A stretch of DNA of 64,000 bases from Candidatus Paracaedibacter symbiosus (GCF_000757605.1 NZ_JQAK01000004.1:165328-229327); one strand, 5' to 3'. Positions 17,587-27,931 are shown, numbered from the stretch's first letter. A program made the numbers and translations. The notes: generated by a model not told the origin, from the letters alone.

Positions 17587-17643
17587 CATTTTGGGCAAAG
17601 TAGTCTATAAAACGAGCAACCATTGCGAACAAAGATTAAATTC

Positions 17644-18630
17644 ATGAAACCTTTATGGTCTCGATCTTATTACAAGGGCCCGAAAAGCAATCATTTCGAT
17701 GGCACTGTGTTCTTTAATCACAATGCCCCTAACACACGCCACAGCCTCTATGATGTGATAAGCTGGCTCTGGAAAAGAAAGCCTAACCCCTGGCCAAAAT
17801 ATGTTGCCAACACGTTTACTGATGTGCCGCCTAAGCGCGTCCTTGGAGATGAGATCCGTATTAGCTTTGTCGGTCATGTCACTTTTTTGATCCAAACCCA
17901 AGGCCTCAACATCCTGACAGATCCTATTTGGTCAAAGCGAGCGAGCCCTTTTCAATTTATTGGCCCCAAGCGCGTTAATGACCCAGGCATTAATTTTGAT
18001 AATCTTCCTCCCATTGACATTGTCTGGGTAAGCCACAATCATTATGACCATCTCGACCTTCCAACCCTCCAAAGATTGTGGAAGCGTGACAAGCCCCGCA
18101 TTATCACCCCCTTAGGAAATGATACCATCATCAACAAGGTGAACGTTCCAGCAGAGGCCTATGATCTTGGAGAGTGTGCCTCTTTGAGTAAGAGCGTGAA
18201 ACTGCACTTGGAGCCGATGCTCCATTGGTCTGCTCGCGGTCGCCTGGACAGAAATAAAGCTTTGTGGGCTGCTATGATTTTAGAAACACCAGCAGGCAAT
18301 ATCTATTTCATTGGCGATAGTGGCTATGGGGATGGCACCTATTTCCGCCAAGCGCGCGAAAAATTCACCTCCTTCAAAGCAGCACTCTTACCTATCGGCG
18401 CTTATGCTCCTCGTTGGTTTATGAAAGACATTCATATGAATCCAGAAGAAACTCTCAAAGCTCAGCGAGATTTAGGAAACCCCTTAATGATACCCACCCA
18501 TTACGACACCTTTCCTCTCGCTGATGAAAGTTACGGGGAAGCCTTAACCACCCTCGAGAAAGCGCACCTCCACTACCCCAATAACCCGCTAAAAATCTTA
18601 AAAGTCGGCGCGCATATGTTTTTGCCCTAG
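17644..18630 (+). CDS. Metallo-beta-lactamase-fold hydrolase, NAPE-PLD/UlaG-like
   Basis: A zinc hydrolase of about 328 residues. The metal motif is SHNHYDHLD, with later ligands in FIGDSGYGDGTYF and PTHYDTFPL. The N-terminal FNHNAP and the PxPW segment before the barrel are typical of the family of N-acyl-phosphatidylethanolamine phospholipase D, whose bacterial members mostly lack a proven substrate. I prefer the ATG at 17644 to the TTG at 17623. The stop TAG lies in a CTAG that is also the stop of the convergent HMG-CoA lyase gene. Confidence 0.85.
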   Translation: MKPLWSRSYYKGPKSNHFDGTVFFNHNAPNTRHSLYDVISWLWKRKPNPWPKYVANTFTDVPPKRVLGDEIRISFVGHVTFLIQTQGLNILTDPIWSKRASPFQFIGPKRVNDPGINFDNLPPIDIVWVSHNHYDHLDLPTLQRLWKRDKPRIITPLGNDTIINKVNVPAEAYDLGECASLSKSVKLHLEPMLHWSARGRLDRNKALWAAMILETPAGNIYFIGDSGYGDGTYFRQAREKFTSFKAALLPIGAYAPRWFMKDIHMNPEETLKAQRDLGNPLMIPTHYDTFPLADESYGEALTTLEKAHLHYPNNPLKILKVGAHMFLP

Positions 18631-19502
18631 GTTCTGTGCGCCTTAGTTTTTCTTCCCCCAACAAACTGGCTGGCTCGCTCCAACGCTATCATGTCAAAGT
18701 CTGGCAGATAACCTTTTAGACGCAAAGTCTTGACCACCGTTTCTGTTGCTACATTGCCCTTTGCCTGACTACCGGCATAGGGACAGCCCCCGAGCCCTCC
18801 CATGGCGGAGTCAACTACCTGTACCCCTGCTTCAATCGCCACGAGGATATTTTCGATCGCATTTCCATAGGTATCGTGACAATGAATTGCAAGCTTTTCA
18901 ACTGGCACCACTTGCCTCACGGCGTCCACCATTGCGTGAATAGTTGCTGGTGTTCCTTTGCCAATCGTATCGCCGAGGGAAATTTCCTCACAGCCCATGG
19001 CATACAGCCGTGCCGCGACCTCAGCAACTTGGGTGGGCAGGATTGCCCCTGTGTACGGGCATTCAATGACGCAAGACACATATCCCCGCACCCTCAAACG
19101 GTGAATCTTCGCCGCTTCCATAATGGGCACAAAGCGGTTAAAGCTTTCCTCAATACTGCAGTTAATGTTCTTTTGATTAAAGATCTCAGAAGCCGCGGTA
19201 AAAATAGAGATATTCTTCACCTTTGCCTCAACGGCTTTCCTGAGACCAACTTCATTGGGCACAAGGCAGGAATAAAGAATCCCTGGCTTTTGCACAACTG
19301 CCTTAAATACCCCATCAGTTTCGGCCATTTGGGGAATCCATTTGGGGGAAACAAAACTGCCAACCTCAATTTCATGAAACGGGCAGTCGCTTAAGGTATT
19401 AATAAAAGCGATACGGTCAGACGTCGACCACACTTGTTGTTCATTTTGAAGGCCATCGCGCGGACCAACTTCCACAATTTTAATGGGAGAGAACATTGAC
19501 AT
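18627..19502 (-). CDS. Hydroxymethylglutaryl-CoA lyase
   Basis: It splits HMG-CoA into acetoacetate and acetyl-CoA, the last step of leucine degradation. The 291-residue TIM barrel starts with IVEVGPRDGLQNE, has the metal-site AIHCHDTYGNA, and the signature GGLGGCPYAGSQAKGNVATE with the catalytic Cys. Its ATG overlaps the stop of the carboxylase alpha gene (TAATG), so it is the last gene of the liu-type operon. The last five residues (KAHRT) and stop are written by a copy of a dispersed repeat end at 18627-18643, so the native C-terminus may have been replaced. Confidence 0.96.
   Translation of the reverse strand: MSMFSPIKIVEVGPRDGLQNEQQVWSTSDRIAFINTLSDCPFHEIEVGSFVSPKWIPQMAETDGVFKAVVQKPGILYSCLVPNEVGLRKAVEAKVKNISIFTAASEIFNQKNINCSIEESFNRFVPIMEAAKIHRLRVRGYVSCVIECPYTGAILPTQVAEVAARLYAMGCEEISLGDTIGKGTPATIHAMVDAVRQVVPVEKLAIHCHDTYGNAIENILVAIEAGVQVVDSAMGGLGGCPYAGSQAKGNVATETVVKTLRLKGYLPDFDMIALERASQFVGGRKTKAHRT
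18630..18643 (+). repeat. Solo terminal-inverted-repeat end in two gene ends
   Basis: GGTTCTGTGCGCCT preceded by TA differs by one base from the left end of the 50575-50636 element. It overlaps the 3' end of the HMG-CoA lyase gene, and the CTAG at 18627-18630 serves as stop codon on both strands. It could also be a chance match; position and flanking TA favour a real relic. Confidence 0.5.
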
Positions 19503-21505
19503 TACACCACCTTGACACGGGCAAGCTCTACGCCTTCTTCCACAAAATCACCCGTGGCATAAAACATATCCTCAACCACGCCAGAAAAAGGCGCACGGAT
19601 AGTGTGTTCCATTTTCATCGCCTCCAAAATTATTAGGGGAGTCCCCAGTTCCACTGCGTCACCGACGGCTGCCAATACCGAAATGACCCGTCCTGGCATC
19701 GGCGCACTCAGCTGCTTATCCCCATCCTCCTCGGCATCATAGTTGTGATCAGCATCACCAATTCCCATCTCGTGCACACCAGAAGCCGTGCACACAATAA
19801 AGCTATTACCTGAGATGAGCGCCCATTGCCCCTTCACCAACTGCCCCTGAAAAATCGCTGTCACTTGCTGACCATTAAAGCTGATGGAAGTGAGTTCAGC
19901 CCTCTGCGTCTCGTATTGGACAATGGCATGGTGACCTTGGGCCTGACAAGTAACCTGGCAAGTAACTGCGGTTTCTTCTCCATTTAAAGTAAAGGATACC
20001 TTTGACGCGGTAAGCCCCCCATGGCGCCAGTCATCTCTAAGTGCCCAAGGAGAGGTTACGGCTGAGTTAGACGGTGCGTGCCGCGCCAGATGCCACCCTA
20101 TCAATCCAGCCAAAACTTTATCTTGGCTTGTTTCTTTATGGGCAAGGCTGCCTTCTTTCAAGGTTCGGTCAATAAAACCAGCGTCAGGATGCGAATCACG
20201 CACGAGAGAATGGTGCAGCAATTGGAGTAAAAACTTCTGATTCGTCTTCACCCCTTGAACTTGCGTGTGCAATAATGCTTTTTCTAACTGCTGAATAGTG
20301 GCGTGCCGGTTATCCCCCTTTACAATAATTTTGGCAATCATCGGATCATAAAAAACACTCACCTGATTGCCGGTCTCATAGCCCGCATCCACACGACAAT
20401 CTGGCAAGGTCGGCATCTGGAATAGCTTTAACTTTCCAGTAGAGGGAAGAAATCCCGCCTCAGGATCCTCCGCATAAAGCCGTACTTCAATGGCGTGGCC
20501 CTGGGGATGGATTTGCTCTTGGGTGAGCGGTAAAGACTTCCCCGCCGCGACGCGAATTTGCCACTCCACAAGGTCAAGGCCCAAAATCTCTTCTGTGACT
20601 GGATGTTCGACCTGCAAGCGCGTGTTCATTTCAAGGAAATAATAGTTTTCTGCTGCATCGACCAAGAACTCAACCGTCCCTGCCCCTTGGTAATCAACTG
20701 CTTTGGCAACCGCAATGGCTGCCTGTGTTAGATTATGACGTAAAGTGTCTGATAAACCTAAAGCGGGAGCTTCTTCAATCACTTTTTGGTGGCGACGTTG
20801 CAGCGAACAATCACGCTCTGCTAAAGCCACCACATTGCCATGAGAATCTCCAAAAACCTGCAGTTCAATATGGCGTGGAGTTTCAACAAACTTTTCCAAC
20901 ATTACGGCAGCGTTGCCAAAAGCCCCTTGAGCTTCCCGCTGGCATGATTCAAGAGCCGTGGCAAACTCTCCCTTCGAATAGACAAGACGCATTCCCTTAC
21001 CGCCACCACCATGCGTCGCCTTAATCAAAATCGGAAACCCAATTTCTTCCGCTTTTCCCGACAAATAAGTTACGTCTTGGCTATTACCCCTATAGCCTTT
21101 GATAATGGGAACGGCAATTTTTTCGGCAATGGCTTTAGCCTCACTTTTAGAACCCATAGCGCGAATGGCCGCCGCGCTGGGACCGATAAAACGAATGCCG
21201 ACTTGGTTAAGTGCCTCTGCAAATCCCGCATTTTCTGACAAAAAACCATAACCAGGATGAACCGCATCCACTCGATATTGCTTGGCCACTGCCACTATTT
21301 TAGCGATATCCAGATAGCTTTCTTTAGCTGCCGCAGCACCAATTATAACCGCCTGATCGGCCAACTTCACGTGAGGGAGATCTTGGTCTACTTCTGAGGC
21401 AACAGCAACGGTTTCAATGCCTAGACGCCGACACGTGCGAATCACCCGACAAGCAATTTCCCCACGGTTGGCAATTAAAATTCTTTTTATTGAGTATGTC
21501 ATCAT
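19502..21505 (-). CDS. liuD: Methylcrotonyl-CoA carboxylase, biotin-containing alpha subunit
   Basis: It carboxylates biotin and carries it to the beta subunit, which makes 3-methylglutaconyl-CoA. The biotin carboxylase domain starts IKRILIANRGEIACRVIR, has the ATP loop KATHGGGGKGMRL and FLEMNTRLQVEHPVTE; the biotinyl domain ends the protein with EAMKMEH, the modified Lys being about residue 634 from the upstream start. I prefer the ATG at 21505, which overlaps the hydratase stop (ATGA); an in-frame ATG at 21514 would add three residues. Neighbours liuB, liuC and HMG-CoA lyase distinguish it from propionyl-CoA or acetyl-CoA carboxylase. Confidence 0.93.
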   Translation of the reverse strand: MMTYSIKRILIANRGEIACRVIRTCRRLGIETVAVASEVDQDLPHVKLADQAVIIGAAAAKESYLDIAKIVAVAKQYRVDAVHPGYGFLSENAGFAEALNQVGIRFIGPSAAAIRAMGSKSEAKAIAEKIAVPIIKGYRGNSQDVTYLSGKAEEIGFPILIKATHGGGGKGMRLVYSKGEFATALESCQREAQGAFGNAAVMLEKFVETPRHIELQVFGDSHGNVVALAERDCSLQRRHQKVIEEAPALGLSDTLRHNLTQAAIAVAKAVDYQGAGTVEFLVDAAENYYFLEMNTRLQVEHPVTEEILGLDLVEWQIRVAAGKSLPLTQEQIHPQGHAIEVRLYAEDPEAGFLPSTGKLKLFQMPTLPDCRVDAGYETGNQVSVFYDPMIAKIIVKGDNRHATIQQLEKALLHTQVQGVKTNQKFLLQLLHHSLVRDSHPDAGFIDRTLKEGSLAHKETSQDKVLAGLIGWHLARHAPSNSAVTSPWALRDDWRHGGLTASKVSFTLNGEETAVTCQVTCQAQGHHAIVQYETQRAELTSISFNGQQVTAIFQGQLVKGQWALISGNSFIVCTASGVHEMGIGDADHNYDAEEDGDKQLSAPMPGRVISVLAAVGDAVELGTPLIILEAMKMEHTIRAPFSGVVEDMFYATGDFVEEGVELARVKVV

Positions 21506-22290
21506 TGTCCCCACGATGGTTGGCGCTTTTCCAAAAATGCTCGAAGTCCTTCTTTACCATCGAGGGACGCTCGTGCCTCAGCAATGGCAGAGGCCGTCAT
21601 CTCGTGTACCTCTTGCGTGATTGGTTGATTGCTCACCGCCTTAAATAATCGTTTAGTATGTTGCTGCGCCATTGGACTGCCAAGAAGCAAAGCTTTTTGT
21701 AATTTTATTAGTTCCGCTTCTGCCTGGGTGCTTGTTACAAGCTGGTGCACCAAGCCTATTTGGCATGCCTCAGTCGCGGTTAAGCGCTCAGCCGTTAGAG
21801 CATAGCGTTTTGCCTGGCGTTCCCCCATTGCCCGAATGATATAAGGCGAAATGACCGCTGGAATCATCCCAAGCTTTACTTCAGAAAGACAAAAAACCGT
21901 TTCAGTTTCAGCAATCACAATATCACATGCGGCCACCAGACCAACACCACCACCAAAAACACTGCCTTTTGCATGAACAATCACCGGTAACTTTGCCTGA
22001 TAGATTGTTTTAAATAAATCAGCGAGCTTCCTGGCATCAGCCACATTTTCTTGAAATGTATAATTTGCCATTTGTTGCATCCAGTGAATATCCGCGCCGG
22101 CGCAAAGACTTTTTCCTGCCCCTTGAATCATCACGTAGCGACTCTTTGGATCTTCAGCGCTTAAGCTAATCGCCTCTGTTAATTCTGCGATCATCGCTTC
22201 ATTCAAGGCATTATGCACGTCAGGACGATTGAGGGTGATAAAAACACCTGCTTCTATTTTTTCAAATTTTATAGTTTGATAGTGTGTCAT
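21502..22290 (-). CDS. liuC: Methylglutaconyl-CoA hydratase
   Basis: An enoyl-CoA hydratase/isomerase-fold protein of 262 residues. ITLNRPDVHNALNEAMI, the oxyanion loop SLCAGADIHWMQ and KGSVFGGGVGLVAACD are diagnostic of the crotonase fold. Position between the two methylcrotonyl-CoA carboxylase subunit genes makes hydration of 3-methylglutaconyl-CoA to HMG-CoA its likely reaction. The stop overlaps the start of liuD. Confidence 0.92.
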   Translation of the reverse strand: MTHYQTIKFEKIEAGVFITLNRPDVHNALNEAMIAELTEAISLSAEDPKSRYVMIQGAGKSLCAGADIHWMQQMANYTFQENVADARKLADLFKTIYQAKLPVIVHAKGSVFGGGVGLVAACDIVIAETETVFCLSEVKLGMIPAVISPYIIRAMGERQAKRYALTAERLTATEACQIGLVHQLVTSTQAEAELIKLQKALLLGSPMAQQHTKRLFKAVSNQPITQEVHEMTASAIAEARASLDGKEGLRAFLEKRQPSWGQ

Positions 22291-22311
22291 ATTTTTTCTC
22301 TACCCTTACCA

Positions 22312-23916
22312 TTACATGCGGAACACGCCAAACTTCATTTCAGGCGGTGCCACCCCTAAAGAAGCTGCGATACTTAAGCCTAAAACCCGCCTTGTATCGC
22401 GCGGATCTATCACACCATCATCCCATAATCTAGCAGACGCATAATAGGGATGCCCTTGAGAGTCATACTGATCCCGAATGCCGGATTTAAACTGATGCAT
22501 TTCATTCTCGGGCCAAAGCTGCCCTTTTTGCCGGCATCCCTCTTGACGAATAAGACTAAGAACGGTTGCGGCTTGCTCTCCACCCATCACAGAAATGCGT
22601 GAGTTTGGCCAGGTCCACATAAACCGTGGGCTGTAAGCTCGGCCGCACATGGCATAATTACCAGCCCCAAAGCTTCCCCCAATCACTACTGTAAACTTTG
22701 GCACATTGGCACAAGCCACCGCATGGACTAATTTCGCGCCGTCCCGGGCGATGCCGCCGGCTTCATATTTACGCCCAACCATAAAGCCACTAATATTTTG
22801 CAAGAAAACTAAGGGAATTTTTCGCTGACAACATAGCTCTATAAAGTGAGCCCCTTTAAGGGCGCTTTCGGAAAATAAAATGCCATTGTTGGCAATAATG
22901 CCCACCTGGTAGCCAAAAATCTTGGCAAAGCCGCACACTAATGTGGGGCCATAAAGCGGCTTAAATTCATCAAGCCTGCTGCCATCAACAAGGCGGATAA
23001 TCACTTCCCGCACATCATAGGGTTGGCGTAAATCTTCAGGAATTACCCCCAGCAATTCTTCTGCCCCATAGAGGGGTTCCGCCACCTCTTCTTGAGAAAG
23101 CCATGGTGTGATCTTAGGCAGAGTCTCAACAATTTGACGGGCCAGATAGATCGCATGATGATCGTCTTTCGCTAGGTGATCCACCACCCCTGAGGTTCTA
23201 GCATGCAGATCACCCCCCCCTAATTCTTCAGCAGTAACTTCTTCCCCCGTTGCAGCTTTAACAAGAGGGGGGCCCCCTAAAAAGATTGTCCCATTGCCTT
23301 TCACAATAATCGCCTGATCCGACATCGCCGGAACATAAGCACCCCCAGCGGTACATGACCCCATCACCATGGCTATTTGGGGGATGGAAGCTGCTGACAT
23401 TAACGATTGATTATAAAAGATGCGCCCGAAATGATCGCGATCGGGAAAGACCTCGTCCTGATGCGGCAGATGCGCGCCACCAGAATCAACGAGGTAAAGA
23501 CAGGGTAATCGATTCTCCAGCGCAATTTCCTGAGCCCGAAGATGCTTTTTCACCGTCATCGGAAAATAAGTACCGCCCTTAACAGTCGCATCGTTAGCCA
23601 CAACCATACATTCACGTCCATGAATGCGACCAATGCCGGTGACAATGCCAGCAGCGGGAATTGCCTCACCATATAAAGCATCTGCGGCAAGGGCTCCTAT
23701 TTCTAAAAAAGGGCTACCTTGATCGATCAAAGCATTAATCCGATCACGAGCGAGCAACTTGCCACGCGCTATATGCTTTTGCCGTGCCTTTTCGCCACCA
23801 CCTTGGTGAATGTGCTGCAACTTTGTCTTCAAGTCTGTCACTAATCCTTCCATGACACGCCGGTTTTGCTGATACGTTTCAGATTTGACAGAGATTTGCG
23901 ACTTTAGTTCAGACAT
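22312..23916 (-). CDS. liuB: Methylcrotonyl-CoA carboxylase, carboxyltransferase beta subunit
   Basis: It transfers the carboxyl group from biotin to 3-methylcrotonyl-CoA. Two crotonase-like halves are present: [21 protein letters not shown] and [13 protein letters not shown] in the first, [20 protein letters not shown] and [20 protein letters not shown] in the second. The [10 protein letters not shown] ending is typical of the methylcrotonyl rather than propionyl enzyme. I prefer the ATG at 23916 (AGGA upstream, MSELKSQ) to the one at 23949. It is the first gene of the four-gene leftward operon. The isovaleryl-CoA dehydrogenase gene (liuA) is not in the window. Confidence 0.95.
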   Translation of the reverse strand: MSELKSQISVKSETYQQNRRVMEGLVTDLKTKLQHIHQGGGEKARQKHIARGKLLARDRINALIDQGSPFLEIGALAADALYGEAIPAAGIVTGIGRIHGRECMVVANDATVKGGTYFPMTVKKHLRAQEIALENRLPCLYLVDSGGAHLPHQDEVFPDRDHFGRIFYNQSLMSAASIPQIAMVMGSCTAGGAYVPAMSDQAIIVKGNGTIFLGGPPLVKAATGEEVTAEELGGGDLHARTSGVVDHLAKDDHHAIYLARQIVETLPKITPWLSQEEVAEPLYGAEELLGVIPEDLRQPYDVREVIIRLVDGSRLDEFKPLYGPTLVCGFAKIFGYQVGIIANNGILFSESALKGAHFIELCCQRKIPLVFLQNISGFMVGRKYEAGGIARDGAKLVHAVACANVPKFTVVIGGSFGAGNYAMCGRAYSPRFMWTWPNSRISVMGGEQAATVLSLIRQEGCRQKGQLWPENEMHQFKSGIRDQYDSQGHPYYASARLWDDGVIDPRDTRRVLGLSIAASLGVAPPEMKFGVFRM

Positions 23917-24397
23917 ACTCATTTCCTGAATCAATAGGGTATAGCGCAAAATTTAGAATATTTTTTGGGACTGAATCAAGTGTATTACGCGAATTGGTGC
24001 ATTTTATAGTAATTTTATTTAAAAATCTGTCGGGTCCAAAATAGAGTAATTTTAAGAGAAGAAGAACGTAAGCAGGAGCTGTCTCCTTTTTATGCCCGTT
24101 CCTACTGATTAATTATCCGTTTATAAAAGAGATCGACTTTTATCAAGCATTTGTGATTTATTGCCCCTTGTAAGTCATAATTAAAAAAATTACTTAGGTG
24201 ACTCATTCAAAACAAATAGTGTGATTTGATCTTCAATAATCATGCTACTTTAAATTCTCCCATTGCACTCTTGAAATTGATGTGACGGTTGCTTACATCA
24301 ATTAGGTTACTCCAAGACTTAATAGTTTATTCTCACTGGAATTGCGCCTTTTGTCTTGGCACCCAATACAACTTAAAAATATTTTGGATATTCCAAT
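23917..24397. other. Divergent promoter region, no gene seen
   Basis: About 480 AT-rich bases between the divergent liu operon and the coiled-coil lipoprotein gene. Promoters for both must lie here. I see no ORF with family resemblance, no RNA gene and no strong hairpin. Confidence 0.5.
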
Positions 24398-25246
24398 ATG
24401 AAAATGACATTGCTTAAAACAAGTCTACTTAGTGCCCTTTCTTGTATTGCTTTAATAGGTTGCGAAACCATATCTTATCATACCTACTCCTCCACCCCCG
24501 CTAGTCGCCCAATAACGAGCTATAATAGCACCGATTATACGACCGAGATAGATCGTAACCTAAGTGATCTTGAAGTGACTTATGCGCGTCAACTTGAAGA
24601 CATTTTGAGACAGCAACGTGAAACAGAATTAAGATATCAGTCCGCGAACCAGAAACGCCGTTTGCGTCAGTTAAAATTCCAGCAAGAAAAATTGCAACGT
24701 GACCATGATGGTGAAAGGCGACGGTTAGAAGATGAGTTGCGCCGCCAACGTGACAAAACCCACCGGGAGACCAATGAGCAGCGCCGCCTTATGGAAGAAA
24801 AGAATCGTGACTTTGCCCGCAAACAAAACGAAATGAAGCGTCAACAAGATGAACAGAAGCGGACTTTTGACAAACAACAAGCAGCCTTTAAACGTCAACA
24901 AGAAGAACAACACTTAAATGACATGAAACGTCAGCAAGATGAGCAAAAGCGCGCTTTTGACAAACACAAAGCTGAGTTGGCTCGCCAAGAAGAGCAACGG
25001 CGGGCTGACCATGAGCGCAAACAAAAAGAAAAACAACAACGGTTACATCAAGAACGTCAACGTGAACAACAGCAGAAAGAATCACGTAGAAAGCAAGCAG
25101 AAAATATGAATGAAATAAGACGTCAACAAGAAGAACGCCTTGCGGAGTTCAATCGTAAAAAAGACCTCGAGGAGGCAAAGAGAAATGCTGACTCAAAGTC
25201 TGCTTTACATGATGAATTACTCAGTAAAGTCAAACGCGTTGATTAG
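24398..25246 (+). CDS. Long coiled-coil lipoprotein, Q/R/E/K-rich
   Basis: A 282-residue predicted outer-envelope lipoprotein. The signal peptide ends in a lipobox, ALIGC, with the acylated Cys at about residue 22. Residues 45-280 are almost entirely heptad-like charged sequence (RQQDEQKRAFDKHKAEL), with the block KRQQDEQKR-FDK appearing twice about 30 residues apart, so a single long alpha-helical rod is expected. Similar proteins tether or space envelope layers, but low-complexity coiled coils defy homology calls and I assign no function. It is followed by a strong terminator after 170 bases. Confidence 0.8.
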   Translation: MKMTLLKTSLLSALSCIALIGCETISYHTYSSTPASRPITSYNSTDYTTEIDRNLSDLEVTYARQLEDILRQQRETELRYQSANQKRRLRQLKFQQEKLQRDHDGERRRLEDELRRQRDKTHRETNEQRRLMEEKNRDFARKQNEMKRQQDEQKRTFDKQQAAFKRQQEEQHLNDMKRQQDEQKRAFDKHKAELARQEEQRRADHERKQKEKQQRLHQERQREQQQKESRRKQAENMNEIRRQQEERLAEFNRKKDLEEAKRNADSKSALHDELLSKVKRVD

Positions 25247-25637
25247 GTTAGGTAGCTATACTACGTTATTACTGCGTAGTAATCTTCTTGTTTTAGAAAC
25301 GGGGAGATTATAATACCTTCTATTGAAGGCTGGTAATAACGATCAATGACCATCCACCTCGCAGTTCTTATAGAGTCCCTTTTTAAGACTTACACTTAAT
25401 GCGGATCTGTAAAGAAGGCCCCAGCTAATCCTGGGGCCCTTTTTATGGCTCGGTTGGAAGTTGATGAGGAAGTTAGAGTGGCACTTGGAAAGTGCTAAAT
25501 TTTTGCATCAAAGTCGACATATGCTTAGATCTTGTGGTTATTTTAGGAAAGACAGAAAAAACTTAAAATTTTACTCTTTATTTTATTAAATATTTGAGTA
25601 TCCTTAAAATATAAGAAAACAAGATTAGTGATCCAGA
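25247..25637. other. Spacer with terminator, otherwise empty
   Basis: Apart from the hairpin at 25417-25444, listed separately, no gene or RNA family is recognised here. The last 80 bases are AT-rich and precede the pcc operon, so its promoter should be there. Confidence 0.5.
25417..25444 (+). terminator. Rho-independent terminator
   Basis: Perfect stem GGCCCCAG (25417-25424) with CTGGGGCC (25431-25438), 6-base loop, then CTTTTTA. It probably ends the lipoprotein transcript. Confidence 0.88.
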
Positions 25638-25946
25638 ATGACCATTATTAAAGTAGGACTCTTTCTCCTCTCACTTACCACCGCAATAGTGACGCCTTCA
25701 TCTGCTGACACTCCGCTAGCTGACCTCGACCCATTGCTAGAAGCACTTTCTAAACCGGCGCCAGCCCCTGACACAGCACAAAATTTTGAGAAGTTCCTTG
25801 CTAAAGCAGCAGATATTGCTATTGCCACAATTCAAAAATCAAACCCCTCTATTTCTTCAGAAAAAATTGCAGAATTACGTCGCAATATTCACGATGCGGT
25901 AGAAACCATGGGCGATGATCTTTACCTCCCCCTTGATGTTGACTAA
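25638..25946 (+). CDS. Small secreted hypothetical protein at head of pcc operon
   Basis: A 102-residue protein with a clear signal peptide (IIKVGLFLLSLTTAIV, cleavage likely after SSA at about residue 23). The mature part is about 78 residues, acidic, proline-rich at first and then helical. No family is recognised. It ends 3 bases before the pccB ATG, so it is co-transcribed and probably translationally coupled with the carboxylase genes. A link with propionate metabolism is not obvious from its sequence. Confidence 0.7.
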   Translation: MTIIKVGLFLLSLTTAIVTPSSADTPLADLDPLLEALSKPAPAPDTAQNFEKFLAKAADIAIATIQKSNPSISSEKIAELRRNIHDAVETMGDDLYLPLDVD

Positions 25947-25949
25947 GCA

Positions 25950-27482
25950 ATGATAGAAGCTTATCGACTTTATCAGGAATGGGTGGCCAAAACACTGCAT
26001 GGTGGTGGGCCTGAGCGGATTAAGGCGCAACATGAGCGAGGCAAACTAACTGCCCGGGAACGCCTAGAAATTTTGTTTGATCCTGATACCTTTGAGGAAT
26101 GGGATCGATTTGTCGAACATCGCTGTTATGATTTTGGGTTAGATAAGCAAAGACCCTTAGGCGATGGCGTTCTCACCGGCTACGGTAAAGTAAATGGGCG
26201 GCCCTTGTTTGCCTTTTCCCAAGACTTTACAGTTTTTGGAGGCAGCCTCAGTGAAACCCATGCCGCAAAAATCTGTAAGATCATTGATAAAGCCATGGAA
26301 ACAGGTATTCCTGTGGTGGGCTTATGTGACTCCGGTGGCGCCCGCATTCAAGAAGGAGTTGCTTCCCTTGGCGGCTATGCAGAAGTTTTTAAGCGCAATA
26401 CTATTGCCTCTGGCGTGATCCCCCAAATCTCAATTATCATGGGACCTTGCGCTGGTGGGGCTGTTTACTCCCCAGCTATGACTGATTTTGTAGCCATGGT
26501 AGAAGCCACCTCCTACATGTTTGTCACCGGCCCTGATGTCGTTAAAACCGTCACCAGCGAAGTTGTCTCTAGCGAGAAACTGGGCGGAGCTAAGGTCCAT
26601 AATTCTGTCTCTGGTGTCGCCCATCTATCCTATGCCAGCGATTATGAAGCCCTTCATGAAATCAGACGTCTTCTCAGCTTTTTACCCAACTCAAATCGGG
26701 AAAATCCCCCCCTTTTTCAAACCGGTGATCCGATTATACGCGATGATTCAAGTCTGAATCGCCTTATCCCAGAAAACCCCAATCACCCCTATGACATGAA
26801 AGAGGTGATCCTCACGATTGTTGACAATCGCGACTTCTTTGAAATCCATCCCTTTTGGGCTGAAAATATCATCATTGGTTTTGGTCGGATTAGTGGACAA
26901 ACAGTGGGAATCGTGGGTAATCAACCAATGATTCTAGCAGGATGTCTTGACATTAACTCTTCTAGAAAAGCGGCGCGTTTTATTCGGTTTTGTGATTGCT
27001 TTAACATTCCTATCATTACCTTTGTAGATGTACCTGGATTTTTGCCAGGTGTGGATCAAGAAATGAACGGCATTATTACTCACGGATCCAAATTGCTCTT
27101 TGCCTATGCAGAAGCTACCGTTCCCAAAATTACGATTATCACTCGCAAAGCCTATGGGGGGGCCTATGATGTGATGAGCTCCAAGCATATTCGAGCCGAC
27201 GTTAATTATGCGTGGCCTGGGGCTGAAATTGCCGTAATGGGATCGAAGGGGGCTGTTGAAATTATTTTTAGATCCGAAAAAGAGGACCCAGCAAAAATTG
27301 CTGCTTTAACGGAAAATTACCGTGAAAAGTTTGCCAATCCTTATGTAGCTGCCCGATATGGCTATGTGGATGATGTGATTATGCCCCATCAAACTCGACA
27401 AAAAATTGCTAAGTCCTTAGAAATGTTAAAAAATAAATCTATTGTCAATCCGTGGAAGAAGCATGACAATATTCCCTTGTAA
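25950..27482 (+). CDS. pccB: Propionyl-CoA carboxylase beta subunit
   Basis: The carboxyltransferase that makes methylmalonyl-CoA from propionyl-CoA. The 510-residue length fits. [20 protein letters not shown] at the N-terminus, the first oxyanion hole in [19 protein letters not shown] and the second in [17 protein letters not shown] are characteristic of PccB. The product goes to the methylmalonyl-CoA mutase encoded at 41944-44093. It is followed by the 2TM gene and pccA. Confidence 0.97.
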   Translation: MIEAYRLYQEWVAKTLHGGGPERIKAQHERGKLTARERLEILFDPDTFEEWDRFVEHRCYDFGLDKQRPLGDGVLTGYGKVNGRPLFAFSQDFTVFGGSLSETHAAKICKIIDKAMETGIPVVGLCDSGGARIQEGVASLGGYAEVFKRNTIASGVIPQISIIMGPCAGGAVYSPAMTDFVAMVEATSYMFVTGPDVVKTVTSEVVSSEKLGGAKVHNSVSGVAHLSYASDYEALHEIRRLLSFLPNSNRENPPLFQTGDPIIRDDSSLNRLIPENPNHPYDMKEVILTIVDNRDFFEIHPFWAENIIIGFGRISGQTVGIVGNQPMILAGCLDINSSRKAARFIRFCDCFNIPIITFVDVPGFLPGVDQEMNGIITHGSKLLFAYAEATVPKITIITRKAYGGAYDVMSSKHIRADVNYAWPGAEIAVMGSKGAVEIIFRSEKEDPAKIAALTENYREKFANPYVAARYGYVDDVIMPHQTRQKIAKSLEMLKNKSIVNPWKKHDNIPL

Positions 27483-27497
27483 GTAGGAGTACACAAA

Positions 27498-27833
27498 ATG
27501 TTACCAGAAAATGAAACTCAGATCCGCGAGCGTATCAAAGCCCTTAAAGAATTTTACACCAATTTGGTAGTCTACGGCGCTATTTGTCTTGCCTGTATTG
27601 TTATTTGGCTTTCAACAGGTGGTGGTTTCTGGCCAATTTGGGTGATTTTTGGCCTTGGGATTTCCGCTGGCCTCCAAGGACTACGGTTAGGGATTTTCCC
27701 CATGCTGTCCGATGTGCTTCCTTTTTTAAAACCAGAATGGGAAGATCAACAAGTTCAATCTCTGCTGGATGAAACAGATCCCCACAGACCAACAAAGCAG
27801 CACCTTCAATCAAAACTGAACGACAAAGAATAG
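27498..27833 (+). CDS. 2TM-domain membrane protein between pccB and pccA
   Basis: A 111-residue protein with two close membrane helices (about 22-39 and 44-60) separated by the short GGGFWPIWV turn. This matches the 2TM domain family found alone or fused to kinases; no biochemical role is established. Its position 15 bases after pccB and before pccA suggests co-expression with the carboxylase. Confidence 0.75.
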   Translation: MLPENETQIRERIKALKEFYTNLVVYGAICLACIVIWLSTGGGFWPIWVIFGLGISAGLQGLRLGIFPMLSDVLPFLKPEWEDQQVQSLLDETDPHRPTKQHLQSKLNDKE

Positions 27834-27931
27834 CGTCGCATTTTTTAAATATGACCACTGGATCCTAAAACGAGTTTGGACTGAGAGAGATACTTGTCAT
27901 CGGCGAACTGTTTCAGGATCTTGCTCTATTC

